A stretch of DNA of 64,000 bases from Acinetobacter gyllenbergii CIP 110306 = MTCC 11365 (GTDB lineage Bacteria; Pseudomonadota; Gammaproteobacteria; Pseudomonadales; Moraxellaceae), in the NCBI RefSeq assembly GCF_000413855.1, contig NZ_ATGG01000020.1, positions 62,001-126,000 of the forward strand, read 5' to 3'. Under the pieces are notes generated by a model. The model was not told the DNA's origin, ran no database searches, and saw only the letters and a list, made by a program, of their open reading frames with translations. Below are positions 7,932 to 16,864 of the stretch, piece after piece. Position 1 is the stretch's first letter, and every line of letters begins with the position of its first letter. The position numbers and the translations under genes were made by a program.

Positions 7932-10355
7932 CTAATTTCGAGGCATAATAGAAAATTGACTGGTCAAACGTCCACCTGTAATTGCCATTTCACCTAACCG
8001 TTGAGCACTGCCCGATGGAGAATAAAGGTTAATATCTCTGGTTCTAAACACACCATCAGTGGTCCGATTCGGGTTAAATGTCAGTCCTGCATTAAAACTT
8101 GCCACACCTTCGCCAGCGCTATTTCGATTAATTTGAATTGCATTATTAAAAGCAATATCACCTTGTATATTGTCTAAACCTAAGGTTGAACCATCCACAG
8201 GATCACTAATTTGAATCGTATTATTGCTTGCTGCATTAAGTTTTAGATCACCCACAATATTTAGTGCGTTGCCTGTACCATCAGTTTTATATTCGTTATT
8301 CGGAATAAGAGAAAGATTCATATCGCCACCGACACGAAGTTTTAAACCAAATAATACATCACTACTTAAAGCAAAATTATTACTCGGAGCAACACCACCA
8401 CTATAACTTGCGCCAGGTAAATATCCAGCAGCGACTTCCGCCGCCATAACAATCAACATATCCTTAAGTGTTGCGTTAAAACTGCCATTTTCTAGACCAA
8501 TACTGCCAGTTCCTTTCAATAACATGTCAATGTTACGCAGTCCCATATAATAATTCTTCGCACCATCAATCACTAAAATTGAAGTGGTTTTGTTCCCTAA
8601 TGCTTTATAACTGGCATCACGATCGACCCCAGTAGTGCTCATCCCCAATGAAAAACCTAACCGTGGTGTAGTCCCACTGTCTGCAACAGCCTTTTTTAAG
8701 CCATTTTTGTCAAAATAAAAGGCTTCATTTGCATTAATTCGCGTGCCATACATCGCCATGTTGGCATTGAGATTATAAAAAGGTAAAGCCAGTCCCCAAT
8801 TATTATCTGTATGTTCATTAATTGGCGCATAACCACCTTGAGGATTACTCGTAGCACTATTGGTAAAACGCCCTCGTCTTGAAATCGCTTGGAACTCGGC
8901 ACCACGGATTGCCATTAATAAACTAAATGGATTGTTCGCCCCTGTCTCTTTATGAATATTCTGAATATAATCAGAATCTTGAGTCAAGAAACTACCATTA
9001 CCAAACTTAGATGTTTGAAACACATAATTCGCTGGTAAAAATACAGATTTAGCATCAACTAAATTGATATAAACATTGCCTGTATCAAAAGAACCTCGTG
9101 TACCGAGCTGTAAACCAGTTAAGTTACCGAATTCAAAACCATAGGTATTTAATCCAGCCCCACCAATTTCTAAAGTCGTGGCTTTACCATCACTTCCCAA
9201 CATGGAGTCACCATCTTTGGTGAATTCAGCTTTCATACGGAAAGCGATACCCGTGTCTCCCATGATTGCTTTATTATCGGTCGTCTTACCTAAAATATTG
9301 GTATTATTTGGATTACCATAATTGGTCCCATAAGTCGGATTCGCTGCATTATTTGCATTTAAACCACGTACCTGTAAAGAACCATTGACCATACGTCCAT
9401 TTGCGCCAACTCGAATAAGTCCTTGAGCTTTGTTATTGGGTGCAGCCTGTTGATTCAATGGCGTATTGGTTGAATCAAGTGTGTAAGGAGAGCTAGGGTT
9501 TACATTTTTATTCAACATAATCTCTAGGTTTAAGCCTGAGTTTGTTGCTACTCCTGCATCAGAATATGTACCTGCAGTCACAGCACCTGTATCTTTAACA
9601 CGGGTAAAGTCTACATAGCCATAATCGTTATTTGGTGTTTGAGTTAATGAAGCATTTGCAGCGCCGCCACTCAACAATGCATTATTTGTTTGTAACTTAA
9701 TACCTTCCACGGCATCGACAAACATCACACCTTTACCCAAAAAATTAAAGTTAAAGTTCTTCAAAATTAATTGATTGAGCTGACTGTTTGAAGTCTGTCC
9801 TAAATAGACGGTTGCATTTTTTAAGCCAAGCTCCAAAGATGTTTGGCTATTTTTACTAAATAAACCATCTGTGGTCTTAAACTTTAAATCTAAAGGTGAG
9901 GTTGTTTGAATTGCTAAATTACCAATATCACTACTGCAACGGTTGGTATCACAAATCTGGAATGAATCAATTGTAATTAATGAGGGATTAGATGATAGCT
10001 CTATATCCAGACCTGTTTTATTGCCATTGCTGCCTGTATTGAGTTTATAATTTGTACCGAGCTGATCGCCTAAAGCATTTTTTTGTATTTTAAAATTATT
10101 CGCAACGGCTTTTAATGTTGTACCAGCAGCATCTGCGCTTCCACGACCCGCATTGTCCTGCCAAAAGAATTGATCGACATTAATATTGTCGTAGGTTGTT
10201 TCAATATGGACACCGTCTTGCCCATTTACACTGCGCATTGCACTGTCATCCAATGCTTGTAATGCATAAGCAGAATGACTAATGAAAAAAATACTTGCAG
10301 CCAAAGCATTAAGAGCAAAACTTATGGTCCGATGATTTAATTTTTTATTTTTCAT
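7932..10355 (-). CDS. Large secreted DUF6160-like protein (807 aa), member 2 of the cluster
   Basis: A large exported protein of unknown function. A signal peptide (MKNKKLNHRT... ending at HSAYA) is followed by ALQALDDSAMRSVNGQDGVHI, the cluster signature. The roughly 760-residue mature part is rich in N, G, T and S and has many short hydrophobic strands, suggesting an extended beta structure. A single CDTNRC pair lies near residue 135. No C-terminal autotransporter barrel or LPXTG-type anchor is visible; the chain ends in FSIMPRN. The ATG at 10355 is preferred over the ORF start at 10391 because an AAGGA Shine-Dalgarno lies 8 bases upstream and the signal peptide begins there. It follows the 242-aa gene by 29 bases, so they are probably one operon. 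Confidence 0.78.
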   Translation of the reverse strand: MKNKKLNHRTISFALNALAASIFFISHSAYALQALDDSAMRSVNGQDGVHIETTYDNINVDQFFWQDNAGRGSADAAGTTLKAVANNFKIQKNALGDQLGTNYKLNTGSNGNKTGLDIELSSNPSLITIDSFQICDTNRCSSDIGNLAIQTTSPLDLKFKTTDGLFSKNSQTSLELGLKNATVYLGQTSNSQLNQLILKNFNFNFLGKGVMFVDAVEGIKLQTNNALLSGGAANASLTQTPNNDYGYVDFTRVKDTGAVTAGTYSDAGVATNSGLNLEIMLNKNVNPSSPYTLDSTNTPLNQQAAPNNKAQGLIRVGANGRMVNGSLQVRGLNANNAANPTYGTNYGNPNNTNILGKTTDNKAIMGDTGIAFRMKAEFTKDGDSMLGSDGKATTLEIGGAGLNTYGFEFGNLTGLQLGTRGSFDTGNVYINLVDAKSVFLPANYVFQTSKFGNGSFLTQDSDYIQNIHKETGANNPFSLLMAIRGAEFQAISRRGRFTNSATSNPQGGYAPINEHTDNNWGLALPFYNLNANMAMYGTRINANEAFYFDKNGLKKAVADSGTTPRLGFSLGMSTTGVDRDASYKALGNKTTSILVIDGAKNYYMGLRNIDMLLKGTGSIGLENGSFNATLKDMLIVMAAEVAAGYLPGASYSGGVAPSNNFALSSDVLFGLKLRVGGDMNLSLIPNNEYKTDGTGNALNIVGDLKLNAASNNTIQISDPVDGSTLGLDNIQGDIAFNNAIQINRNSAGEGVASFNAGLTFNPNRTTDGVFRTRDINLYSPSGSAQRLGEMAITGGRLTSQFSIMPRN

Positions 10356-10384
10356 CACTTCAATCCTTTGAAAAGTAGACTTGG

Positions 10385-11113
10385 TTAGCACCGTGGATGA
10401 CTTGCATCACAAGAAAACATCATGACATTTCCTTGTATTGCTAAATTGCCATTCATTTTCAGTCCCATAAACCCTGTTTCTTTATTACGATCATAAACAG
10501 AAGGATGATCAGCAGCATATGTTGGTGCTTTTAAATAACCATATCCACTTGTTGGTGGCGTGGTCGGATTAGAGCCTTCGACTAGTTTTCCATTACTGTC
10601 ATAATAACTGGTAAAATCATCTTGCTCGATGGCAAGCGCATTGAAACCAAAGTTTCGGATTAAAATAGGTTTTGTCGCATCCATGCTTAATTGCATTGCT
10701 GGTTTAGTTTTTGCCGCACCACCGTCATCATTGTAAATTAAATCGAAGCCATCCAAACCTAATTTTTGCAAATCGATGGTCCCTTGTATTCCTTTAAAGA
10801 CTAACCAAACTTTATTGGCGGGATTCGCTTGCGTTGGATCACTGACAGGTTGATTGCCATTTCTAACAAAACGCTTATTTACAGAAAGTCCAAGATGGCA
10901 AAAGGCTAAATTTGCACAAACGCCACCCAAACCATTATCAAACTCATACTTTCCAGTTGTCGTGTTATAAACTTGGTTCAAAGACAGCTTCAAGGATAGA
11001 TCTGCCCCTGCCTGCCCTTCAACAGCTTGAAGAGCATCATTATCCAAAACTTCTAACTCAGCATGAGTCCATGTCGCCATTAATAAAAGAAGTAAAGTTG
11101 AGATTTTTTTCAT
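10385..11113 (-). CDS. Secreted DUF6160-like protein (242 aa), member 3 of the cluster
   Basis: An exported protein of unknown function and the smallest of the cluster. A signal peptide (MKKISTLLLLLMATWTHAE) is followed by LEVLDNDALQAVEGQAGADLS, the shared signature. Cysteines come in pairs (CANLAFC near residue 67, CDASHPRC at the very C-terminus), which suggests periplasmic or extracellular disulphides. The start ATG has an AAAGGGAG Shine-Dalgarno. It is sandwiched between the 713-aa gene (13-base gap upstream) and the 807-aa gene (29-base gap downstream), so all three are very probably co-transcribed. It ends abruptly in a cysteine-bearing tail, as the four paralogues of the array also do. 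Confidence 0.76.
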   Translation of the reverse strand: MKKISTLLLLLMATWTHAELEVLDNDALQAVEGQAGADLSLKLSLNQVYNTTTGKYEFDNGLGGVCANLAFCHLGLSVNKRFVRNGNQPVSDPTQANPANKVWLVFKGIQGTIDLQKLGLDGFDLIYNDDGGAAKTKPAMQLSMDATKPILIRNFGFNALAIEQDDFTSYYDSNGKLVEGSNPTTPPTSGYGYLKAPTYAADHPSVYDRNKETGFMGLKMNGNLAIQGNVMMFSCDASHPRC

Positions 11114-11126
11114 CGTATTACTCCCT

Positions 11127-13268
11127 TTATAGCCCAGTAGTCGTAATTTTAAGGTGCTGAATCAATACACCATCAATCACAGCTGAACCCATATTGTTCA
11201 TTGGCGAAGCTGTATTTAGCTTATACGTATTAATGTCTGCATTTGGTTTTGTTGTATACCACTTCCCATCTTCAAAACGAGCATTCGGTAATGCTCCGGC
11301 AGTTGTTGGAACAACAAATTTTGAATTGGTATTGCCATTATCTTGTCGAGTATAGCCCGTATTGGCTGTGGTTGGATTATAGAGAGAGGTACTATCAATA
11401 TCGACCCAATTTACCCCATTGGTTGAGTCAAAGCGTAAACCATAATCCCCATTACTTCCTGTTGTTGATCCACTACTGGTTCGATATTGCCAACGGTAGC
11501 CACTACAAAATAAGCCGCTACAGCTCACACTTGTGCGTTGTTGATTTTGCAATTGATAGAAATACTGGTCTTTCGATACCGCCCCAGTACTCAAAGAGCC
11601 AAAAGAAATACCAACGGCGTCTTGTGTACTATTTCCTTTAAATGCCTGAAGTGTTTTCCCTGCATCATCACTATATACCGTTCCGATACTAATACTACTG
11701 TGAGTTGCATTAGAACCCTGATAGGTTTTCCCACCTAAGCTAATATTACTACCACACTGGTATACATTACAGGTTGACCCTTTATAACTTTGATCTAAAC
11801 CTGAATAATCGGTATAAATTTTCTTATAAATACTTTCTTTATTTGGAATTCGAGCAACTTCCAAACTAAAGTTCTTACCATCTGAACCCAAAATTACAGG
11901 TTGGTATAAGTTCCCCAAAACAAGGTTGGTATTTAAGTTATAAATGAAAATGCCTTCATTTGCATCGAAAGTAGGTGCACTACCGCCTTGAATCGCAGGT
12001 GTCGCCAAATTATTCGTATCTGTTGTTTCTCTCGTACTCAAACGTAGTACGCGATCATTTAGACCCGTTGGTGCGGTCCAGTTACCTGTTGAAGTAATTT
12101 TTGTCGTTTGACTACGAATACGATATTGAACGACGCCTGTCGAACCCGGATTACTCGTTTGATCAGGGCTATAACGTGCTGTCCAGATATCAGACCCAGA
12201 GCCACAAGCAGTACAGGTTTGACCTGCGGGAAGTGTTGGCAACGTATCTGTTTTTGTTGATGTTGGGGCATTCATCGTCATACCCGCTTTTAAATTCGAA
12301 CCATCACCGCTGTTAAAACGAAATACACCTGACAAGCCCAATGTATTGTTATAAAACGGACTCAATCCTCCTGTATTTCCAGCACCATTTAAAGTTTGAA
12401 AAACCTTTAAGTTACTACCATTTAAACTAAAACCATTCCAGATTCCCTGCAAACGCAGACGGTTAGCGCGATTGGCATCAATATCTGTACCAACTTGCCC
12501 CACACTATTGCCATATTGAAACTGATCCGATGCGCCATCAGTTTTATTAGGATTACGCACAAAGGCATCGGCCCATAAACCTAACTTTAAGTTATAAGCA
12601 CTGGCACCAACAGGATCGGCTCCTGTCTTAATTACAGTAGGCGCACCTGTACCACTCGTATTGTCATTATAATATTCATAGAGTGGTGCTTCCAAAGCCA
12701 TATAGGTCACTACACCCGTATCTGTATTGGGCGTAGTTCCATTCGACGTAATAACGTCTGGTGTAAACGTTGGGATATTCGCTTCAGATTGAACTTTTAA
12801 CAGCCATGGATTACTTGCGGTTCCCCAACTACTAATCGCATTAATTGCATTTCCAGTAGTATTTAAACCGACGCGTTCATTATTATTGGTTGTACGTGCT
12901 GAATTCGAAGCGGAAACCGCTAAACCATATAAAAATAAGTCGGCCTTACCGACAGCTCGATCTCCAGCATCTACGCCTCCACTCTTATTGGTATCCGTTG
13001 CGGTCAGTGAGAGTGGCCCTACAGGTACATAATTAATATAACCCGTATCTAATTGTCGATTGAGTAAGTCCGCACTCGTCGTCGTCGCTTTTTCACCCTG
13101 AAAAATCATATAAGTATTCTGAGGAAGTAAGGCAATGCCCTCACCGATCGTTTGGCTTAGACCTTCATCTGAGATTTCTTGCAATGCAAAAGCAGACTGA
13201 CTGACACATAGTCCTATCAGGCTCGCTAAAACCGTCTTTTGAAATGAATCCATCTGGAGTATAGCCAT
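11127..13268 (-). CDS. Large secreted protein (713 aa), member 4 of the cluster, variant signature
   Basis: An exported protein of unknown function. A signal peptide (MDSFQKTVLASLIGLCVSQSAFA) is followed by LQEISDEGLSQTIGEGIALL, the same signature but with the usual G-Q replaced by G-E. The long N/G/T/S-rich body carries cysteine pairs: CTACGSG near residue 358, CNVYQCG near 500, and CSGLFCSGY near 580. Short hydrophobic strands recur throughout, consistent with an extended beta fold. No anchor is visible and the chain ends in LKITTTGL. The start ATG has AGGAAGG 7-9 bases upstream. It is the first gene of a probable three- or four-gene operon; a plausible promoter lies about 140 bases upstream. 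Confidence 0.76.
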   Translation of the reverse strand: MAILQMDSFQKTVLASLIGLCVSQSAFALQEISDEGLSQTIGEGIALLPQNTYMIFQGEKATTTSADLLNRQLDTGYINYVPVGPLSLTATDTNKSGGVDAGDRAVGKADLFLYGLAVSASNSARTTNNNERVGLNTTGNAINAISSWGTASNPWLLKVQSEANIPTFTPDVITSNGTTPNTDTGVVTYMALEAPLYEYYNDNTSGTGAPTVIKTGADPVGASAYNLKLGLWADAFVRNPNKTDGASDQFQYGNSVGQVGTDIDANRANRLRLQGIWNGFSLNGSNLKVFQTLNGAGNTGGLSPFYNNTLGLSGVFRFNSGDGSNLKAGMTMNAPTSTKTDTLPTLPAGQTCTACGSGSDIWTARYSPDQTSNPGSTGVVQYRIRSQTTKITSTGNWTAPTGLNDRVLRLSTRETTDTNNLATPAIQGGSAPTFDANEGIFIYNLNTNLVLGNLYQPVILGSDGKNFSLEVARIPNKESIYKKIYTDYSGLDQSYKGSTCNVYQCGSNISLGGKTYQGSNATHSSISIGTVYSDDAGKTLQAFKGNSTQDAVGISFGSLSTGAVSKDQYFYQLQNQQRTSVSCSGLFCSGYRWQYRTSSGSTTGSNGDYGLRFDSTNGVNWVDIDSTSLYNPTTANTGYTRQDNGNTNSKFVVPTTAGALPNARFEDGKWYTTKPNADINTYKLNTASPMNNMGSAVIDGVLIQHLKITTTGL

Positions 13269-13403
13269 CTTGACCTTCCTAATTACCTAGTGCTCCGCAC
13301 CTACATTATATTTTTTCTTTCATCCCTCTGAGTGATTTTTAAACGCTGCTTCCTAGCATCACTCAAAATATAGACGAATCATGTCTATCTCATCACAGAA
13401 TTT

Positions 13404-13431
13404 ATTATGCCGAATAATTACACAAATGCAA
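13404..13431 (-). promoter_or_regulatory. Probable sigma-70 promoter of the 713/242/807-aa operon
   Basis: On the minus strand, a -35-like TTGCAT (13426-13431) and a -10-like CATAAT (13404-13409) are separated by 16 bases. The element lies in the 247-base gap between the tandem array and the 713-aa gene, about 140 bases upstream of that start codon. Confidence 0.45.
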
Positions 13432-13515
13432 AACAAACTGGCTAAATGTTACATTTTTCCGATAAGCGCATAAATATAGAGCAGCCTAAGCTGCTTTATA
13501 TCGCAAGCATAAAGC

Positions 13516-14925
13516 TTAGCAAAACTTCAGTGAACCATAACAGTTAGGCGTAAATTTCTGGGTGGCTAACTCTAAATCGGTTAACCCCATTTGTGGGCGT
13601 GTCGCATTGATTAAATTGACTGTACCCACAGGGATATCACTACCAAATAAACAATCACTCGCTAAATTATTTCCACAGAAAATTCGACCTTGGTCCGTTT
13701 TCAAAAATGCACTGACCTGCCTAAAGGCCTCATTCAATGTTGCTTTCGGAATATCCACAGAGAGAGCAGGCTCAATAAATCCAATATCAATTGGGTTGGT
13801 AAATTCCAACCACCAACCATTCTGGGAAATAGAATTGTTACTGGTCCATTGGATATTTTGAGATTGGAGCGATAAAGATGCCGCAGTCCCATTCAGGTTT
13901 GCTTTATGGAAATAACCCAAATCCTCATTGATCGCCACGTCAACCATTAAGTTTTGAATGGTCCCTGTAACGTTTTTTCCAGTTAAAGGAACATTAATAA
14001 AACCAAGCGCGGTCGCATTTGCATCAATGGTTCCAGTCAAAGCAATATCTCGAACCTTGGCTGTCGCTGTTAGTGGCGCATTGGTAATACGTTTTCCTGT
14101 AATCTCTTGCTGTCCTAAAATTAAATCTCCTTTTAGGGTATTACTACCGCTGACTTTATCTCGCAAATTTAAGTTATAGTTGGTTGTTGTAAATGGGATA
14201 TTACCTGAACCAAACAATGTACAACATACCTCTCCTGAAATTGGATCATAGCCATCTGTTTGTTTTAATGTCCCTTTACCAGCTTCTCCGGAGACTAGAC
14301 TATTGCCAAAACCATTCACATTGGCTATGCCTGTAGTCGGTGCAATCTGCATATAACCGCTGAGTGAATTAATACCACTCTTTTGTGAGCCATTCTCTAA
14401 GCCAAAAGTAATCAATCCCAATGCTTTTTCAGCACTTAAATTCAGCCCAACCACCTGACGAGTCGATGCTTTATCTGGATTCTTAATTGCAAACTCAATA
14501 AATGGGTTGGTTAATACCGCAGATGAACCCGCACGAGCCGCACGATCTGCCGCACTATCTGAATTTGATGTCGCAGAATTACCTAAACCACTCAGACTCA
14601 GATAATCAATATCGATGTCACAACCACCTGGCCCATTAACACCGCCACAACCCAACTGAAGCTTTTTAATATTTACATTGAGCTCCATCTCAGCTTCTAA
14701 ACCGAGCTTATAGAACCCTATACTTTTATCTCCACCCAAACGATGTGATTCTTTATTTGCCAAATCTGTTGGTGAAACATAAGACAAACTCATTAAAGCC
14801 TGCCCAGTTGTTGCAGACAATTCACTATCCGTCATACTTTGCATTGTATTGGAAGCGGCATAGGCTGAATTTAAGCACAAGCCGATAGTTCCCATAAGGA
14901 ATATAGCTAAACCTCTACTTTTCAT
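13516..14925 (-). CDS. FilA-like secreted protein, array copy 1 (469 aa)
   Basis: An exported protein of unknown function. A signal peptide (MKSRGLAIFLMGTIGLCLNS, cleaved after AYA) is followed by MQSMTDSELSATTGQALMSLSY, the cluster signature in its canonical form. Other fixed features are a CGG...GGCDIDIDYLSLSGL block near residue 90, a central VCC pair, a CGNN...DCLFG pair near the C-terminus, and the end CYGSLKFC. The ATG at 14925 is chosen over an upstream in-frame start (14976) because it has AAGGA 8 bases upstream and matches the start of the other copies. I recall similar sequences annotated as 'putative pilus system protein FilA' in Acinetobacter. It has the GFINVPLTGKNVTG insert shared only with copy 2. 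Confidence 0.82.
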   Translation of the reverse strand: MKSRGLAIFLMGTIGLCLNSAYAASNTMQSMTDSELSATTGQALMSLSYVSPTDLANKESHRLGGDKSIGFYKLGLEAEMELNVNIKKLQLGCGGVNGPGGCDIDIDYLSLSGLGNSATSNSDSAADRAARAGSSAVLTNPFIEFAIKNPDKASTRQVVGLNLSAEKALGLITFGLENGSQKSGINSLSGYMQIAPTTGIANVNGFGNSLVSGEAGKGTLKQTDGYDPISGEVCCTLFGSGNIPFTTTNYNLNLRDKVSGSNTLKGDLILGQQEITGKRITNAPLTATAKVRDIALTGTIDANATALGFINVPLTGKNVTGTIQNLMVDVAINEDLGYFHKANLNGTAASLSLQSQNIQWTSNNSISQNGWWLEFTNPIDIGFIEPALSVDIPKATLNEAFRQVSAFLKTDQGRIFCGNNLASDCLFGSDIPVGTVNLINATRPQMGLTDLELATQKFTPNCYGSLKFC

Positions 14926-15032
14926 TCTCAAAATCCTTTTAAATCCTGAAAGTTTAAATAAGACTCTTATCCCCATAAGATGACTTATAAAAACGTAATG
15001 GCTTCATCCGATGCCATTCAATAACTCAGCTT

Positions 15033-15096
15033 AATATAAACTAAATTTTTGTTAAACCATAAACACAATCCGATAAAAATGACCCATAAAGGTAAA
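15033..15096 (-). promoter_or_regulatory. Conserved upstream control module of array copy 1
   Basis: On the minus strand, the block TTTACCTTTATGGG (15083-15096) is followed by TTTAAC (around 15051) and a -10-like TATATT (15033-15038), 108 bases before the start codon. The same order and spacing recur before copies 2 and 3. I read it as an activator site plus promoter; this is inferred from conservation only. Confidence 0.55.
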
Positions 15097-15148
15097 TTGA
15101 TTTCAATGCAGTAGATGATAAACAAGGACAGGACTTTTCTAATAGGAA

Positions 15149-15172
15149 AATAAAAAAGCAGCCGAAGCTGCC
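15149..15172 (-). terminator. Terminator of array copy 2
   Basis: GCAGC/GCTGC stem (15158-15162 and 15167-15171) with a stable TTCG loop on the minus strand, followed by a run of six T. It lies about 20 bases past the stop codon of copy 2 (15193). Confidence 0.85.
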
Positions 15173-15192
15173 TTGCGAATTCATCAAAAACT

Positions 15193-16602
15193 TTAGCAAA
15201 ACTTCAATGTACCATAACAGTTAGGTGTAAATTTCTGGGTGGCTAACTCTAAATCGGTTAACCCCATTTGCGGACGTGTCGCATACTGAAGATCGACAGT
15301 CCCAACTGGAATATCACTGCCAAATAGACATTCGCTTGCTAAATTATCTCCACACTGAATTCGCCCTTCTTTCGTTTTTAAAAATGCACTGACCTGCCTA
15401 AAGGCCTCATTCAATGTTGCTTTAGGAATATCCACAGAGAGAGCGGGTTCAATAAATCCAATATCAATTGGATTAGTAAATTCCAACCACCAACCACTTT
15501 GAGAAATAGAGTTATTATTGGTCCATTGGATATTTTGAGACTGGAGTGATAAAGATGCGGCAGTCCCATTCAAGCTTGCTTTATGGAAATAACCCAAATT
15601 CTCATTGATCGCCACATCAACTGTTAAGTTTTCAATTGTACCAGTAACATTTTTTCCAGTTAGCGGCACATTAATAAAACCAAGAGCTCTAGCAGTCGCA
15701 TCAATTGTTCCAGTCAAGGAAATATCGCGAACATACGCTGTCGCTTTTAATGGTGCATTGGTAATTCGCTTACCTTCAATCGGTTGCTGCCCTAAAATCA
15801 AATCACCTTTTAAAGTATTACTACCGCTGGCTTTATCTCGTAAATTTAAGTTGTAGTTGGTTGTGGTAAATGGAATATTACCTAGACCAACCAAGGTACA
15901 ACAGACTTCACCAGAAATGGCATCATATCCATCCGACTGCTTTAATGTTCCTTTACCAGCCTCTCCTGAAACAAGACTTGTACCGAAGCCATTTACATTG
16001 GCAATACCCGTAGTTGCTGCGATTTGCATATAGCCGCTGAGTGAGTTAATGCCACTCTTTTGAGCACCATTCTCTAGACCAAATGTAATCAATCCCAATG
16101 CTTTTTCAGCACTTAAATTCAGCCCGACCACCTGACGTGTAGATGCTTTATCTGGATTCTTAATTGCAAATTCAATAAATGGATTGGTTAATACCGCAGA
16201 TGAACCTGCACGAGCCGCACGATCTGCCGCGCTATCCGAGTTTGAGGTCGCTGAATTACCTAAACCGCTGAGGCTAAGATAATCAATATCGATGTCACAA
16301 CCACCTGGCCCATTGACACCACCACAGCCCAATTGAAGTTTTTTAATATTTACATTGAGTTCCATTTCAGCTTCTAAACCGAGTTTATAGAACCCTATGC
16401 TTTTATCCCCACCAAGACGATGTGTTTCTTGATTTGCAAGATCATTCGGGGAAATATACGACAAACTCATTAATGCCTGCCCTGTTGTTGCAGACAGCTC
16501 ACTATCGGTCATACTTTGCATTGTATTAGACGCGGCATATGCTGAATTTAAGCACAGACCAATAGTTCCCAAAAAAAATATAGATAAATGTTTATTTTTC
16601 AT
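15193..16602 (-). CDS. FilA-like secreted protein, array copy 2 (469 aa)
   Basis: The closest relative of copy 1, of the same length and alignable end to end. The signal peptide is MKNKHLSIFFLGTIGLCLNS...AYA, and the signature MTDSELSATTGQALMSLSY follows. It differs from copy 1 mainly in the central segment (VCCTLVGLGN, QQPIEGKRITNAPLKATAY) and near the C-terminus (FLKTKEGRIQCGDN, VDLQYATRPQ), so substitutions are clustered, not evenly spread. It ends in CYGTLKFC. The Shine-Dalgarno is weak (TGGA) compared with copies 1 and 3. Function is unknown; export to the periplasm or beyond is the only firm inference. Confidence 0.82.
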   Translation of the reverse strand: MKNKHLSIFFLGTIGLCLNSAYAASNTMQSMTDSELSATTGQALMSLSYISPNDLANQETHRLGGDKSIGFYKLGLEAEMELNVNIKKLQLGCGGVNGPGGCDIDIDYLSLSGLGNSATSNSDSAADRAARAGSSAVLTNPFIEFAIKNPDKASTRQVVGLNLSAEKALGLITFGLENGAQKSGINSLSGYMQIAATTGIANVNGFGTSLVSGEAGKGTLKQSDGYDAISGEVCCTLVGLGNIPFTTTNYNLNLRDKASGSNTLKGDLILGQQPIEGKRITNAPLKATAYVRDISLTGTIDATARALGFINVPLTGKNVTGTIENLTVDVAINENLGYFHKASLNGTAASLSLQSQNIQWTNNNSISQSGWWLEFTNPIDIGFIEPALSVDIPKATLNEAFRQVSAFLKTKEGRIQCGDNLASECLFGSDIPVGTVDLQYATRPQMGLTDLELATQKFTPNCYGTLKFC

Positions 16603-16707
16603 TATAGAAATCCATTTAAATCCTTAGCATTTAAATAAGATGCTTACCCCTAAAAGATTCGCTTATTAAAATGCTTCAGTTTCATTTTATGATCTTAAAG
16701 TCATCAC

Positions 16708-16770
16708 AATATAAACTAAAATATTGTTAAATAATAAACAAAATCCGATAAAATGACCTATAAAGGTAAA
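16708..16770 (-). promoter_or_regulatory. Conserved upstream control module of array copy 2
   Basis: Minus-strand TTTACCTTTATAGG (16757-16770), then TTATTATTTAAC (ending at 16726) and a -10-like TATATT (16708-16713), 106 bases before the start. One base differs from the copy 1 block, in an otherwise poorly conserved gap. Confidence 0.55.
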
Positions 16771-16823
16771 TTAATTTCAATTTAATAAAGGTCAAATCAT
16801 CATATTATTTTTCTTAAAAAAAT

Positions 16824-16844
16824 AAAAAAGCAGCCTAAGCCGCT
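16824..16844 (-). terminator. Terminator of array copy 3
   Basis: AGCGGC/GCTGCT stem with one G-T pair and a 4-base loop on the minus strand, followed by six T. It lies about 20 bases past the stop of copy 3 (16865). Confidence 0.8.
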
Positions 16845-16864
16845 TTCATTTTATTTAAATTACA

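Noticed and set aside
13480..13495. AGCAGC/GCTGCT stem past array copy 1 as a standard terminator
   Set aside because: The stem is related to the other array terminators, but no T run follows it on the minus strand, so it is not called as a terminator.
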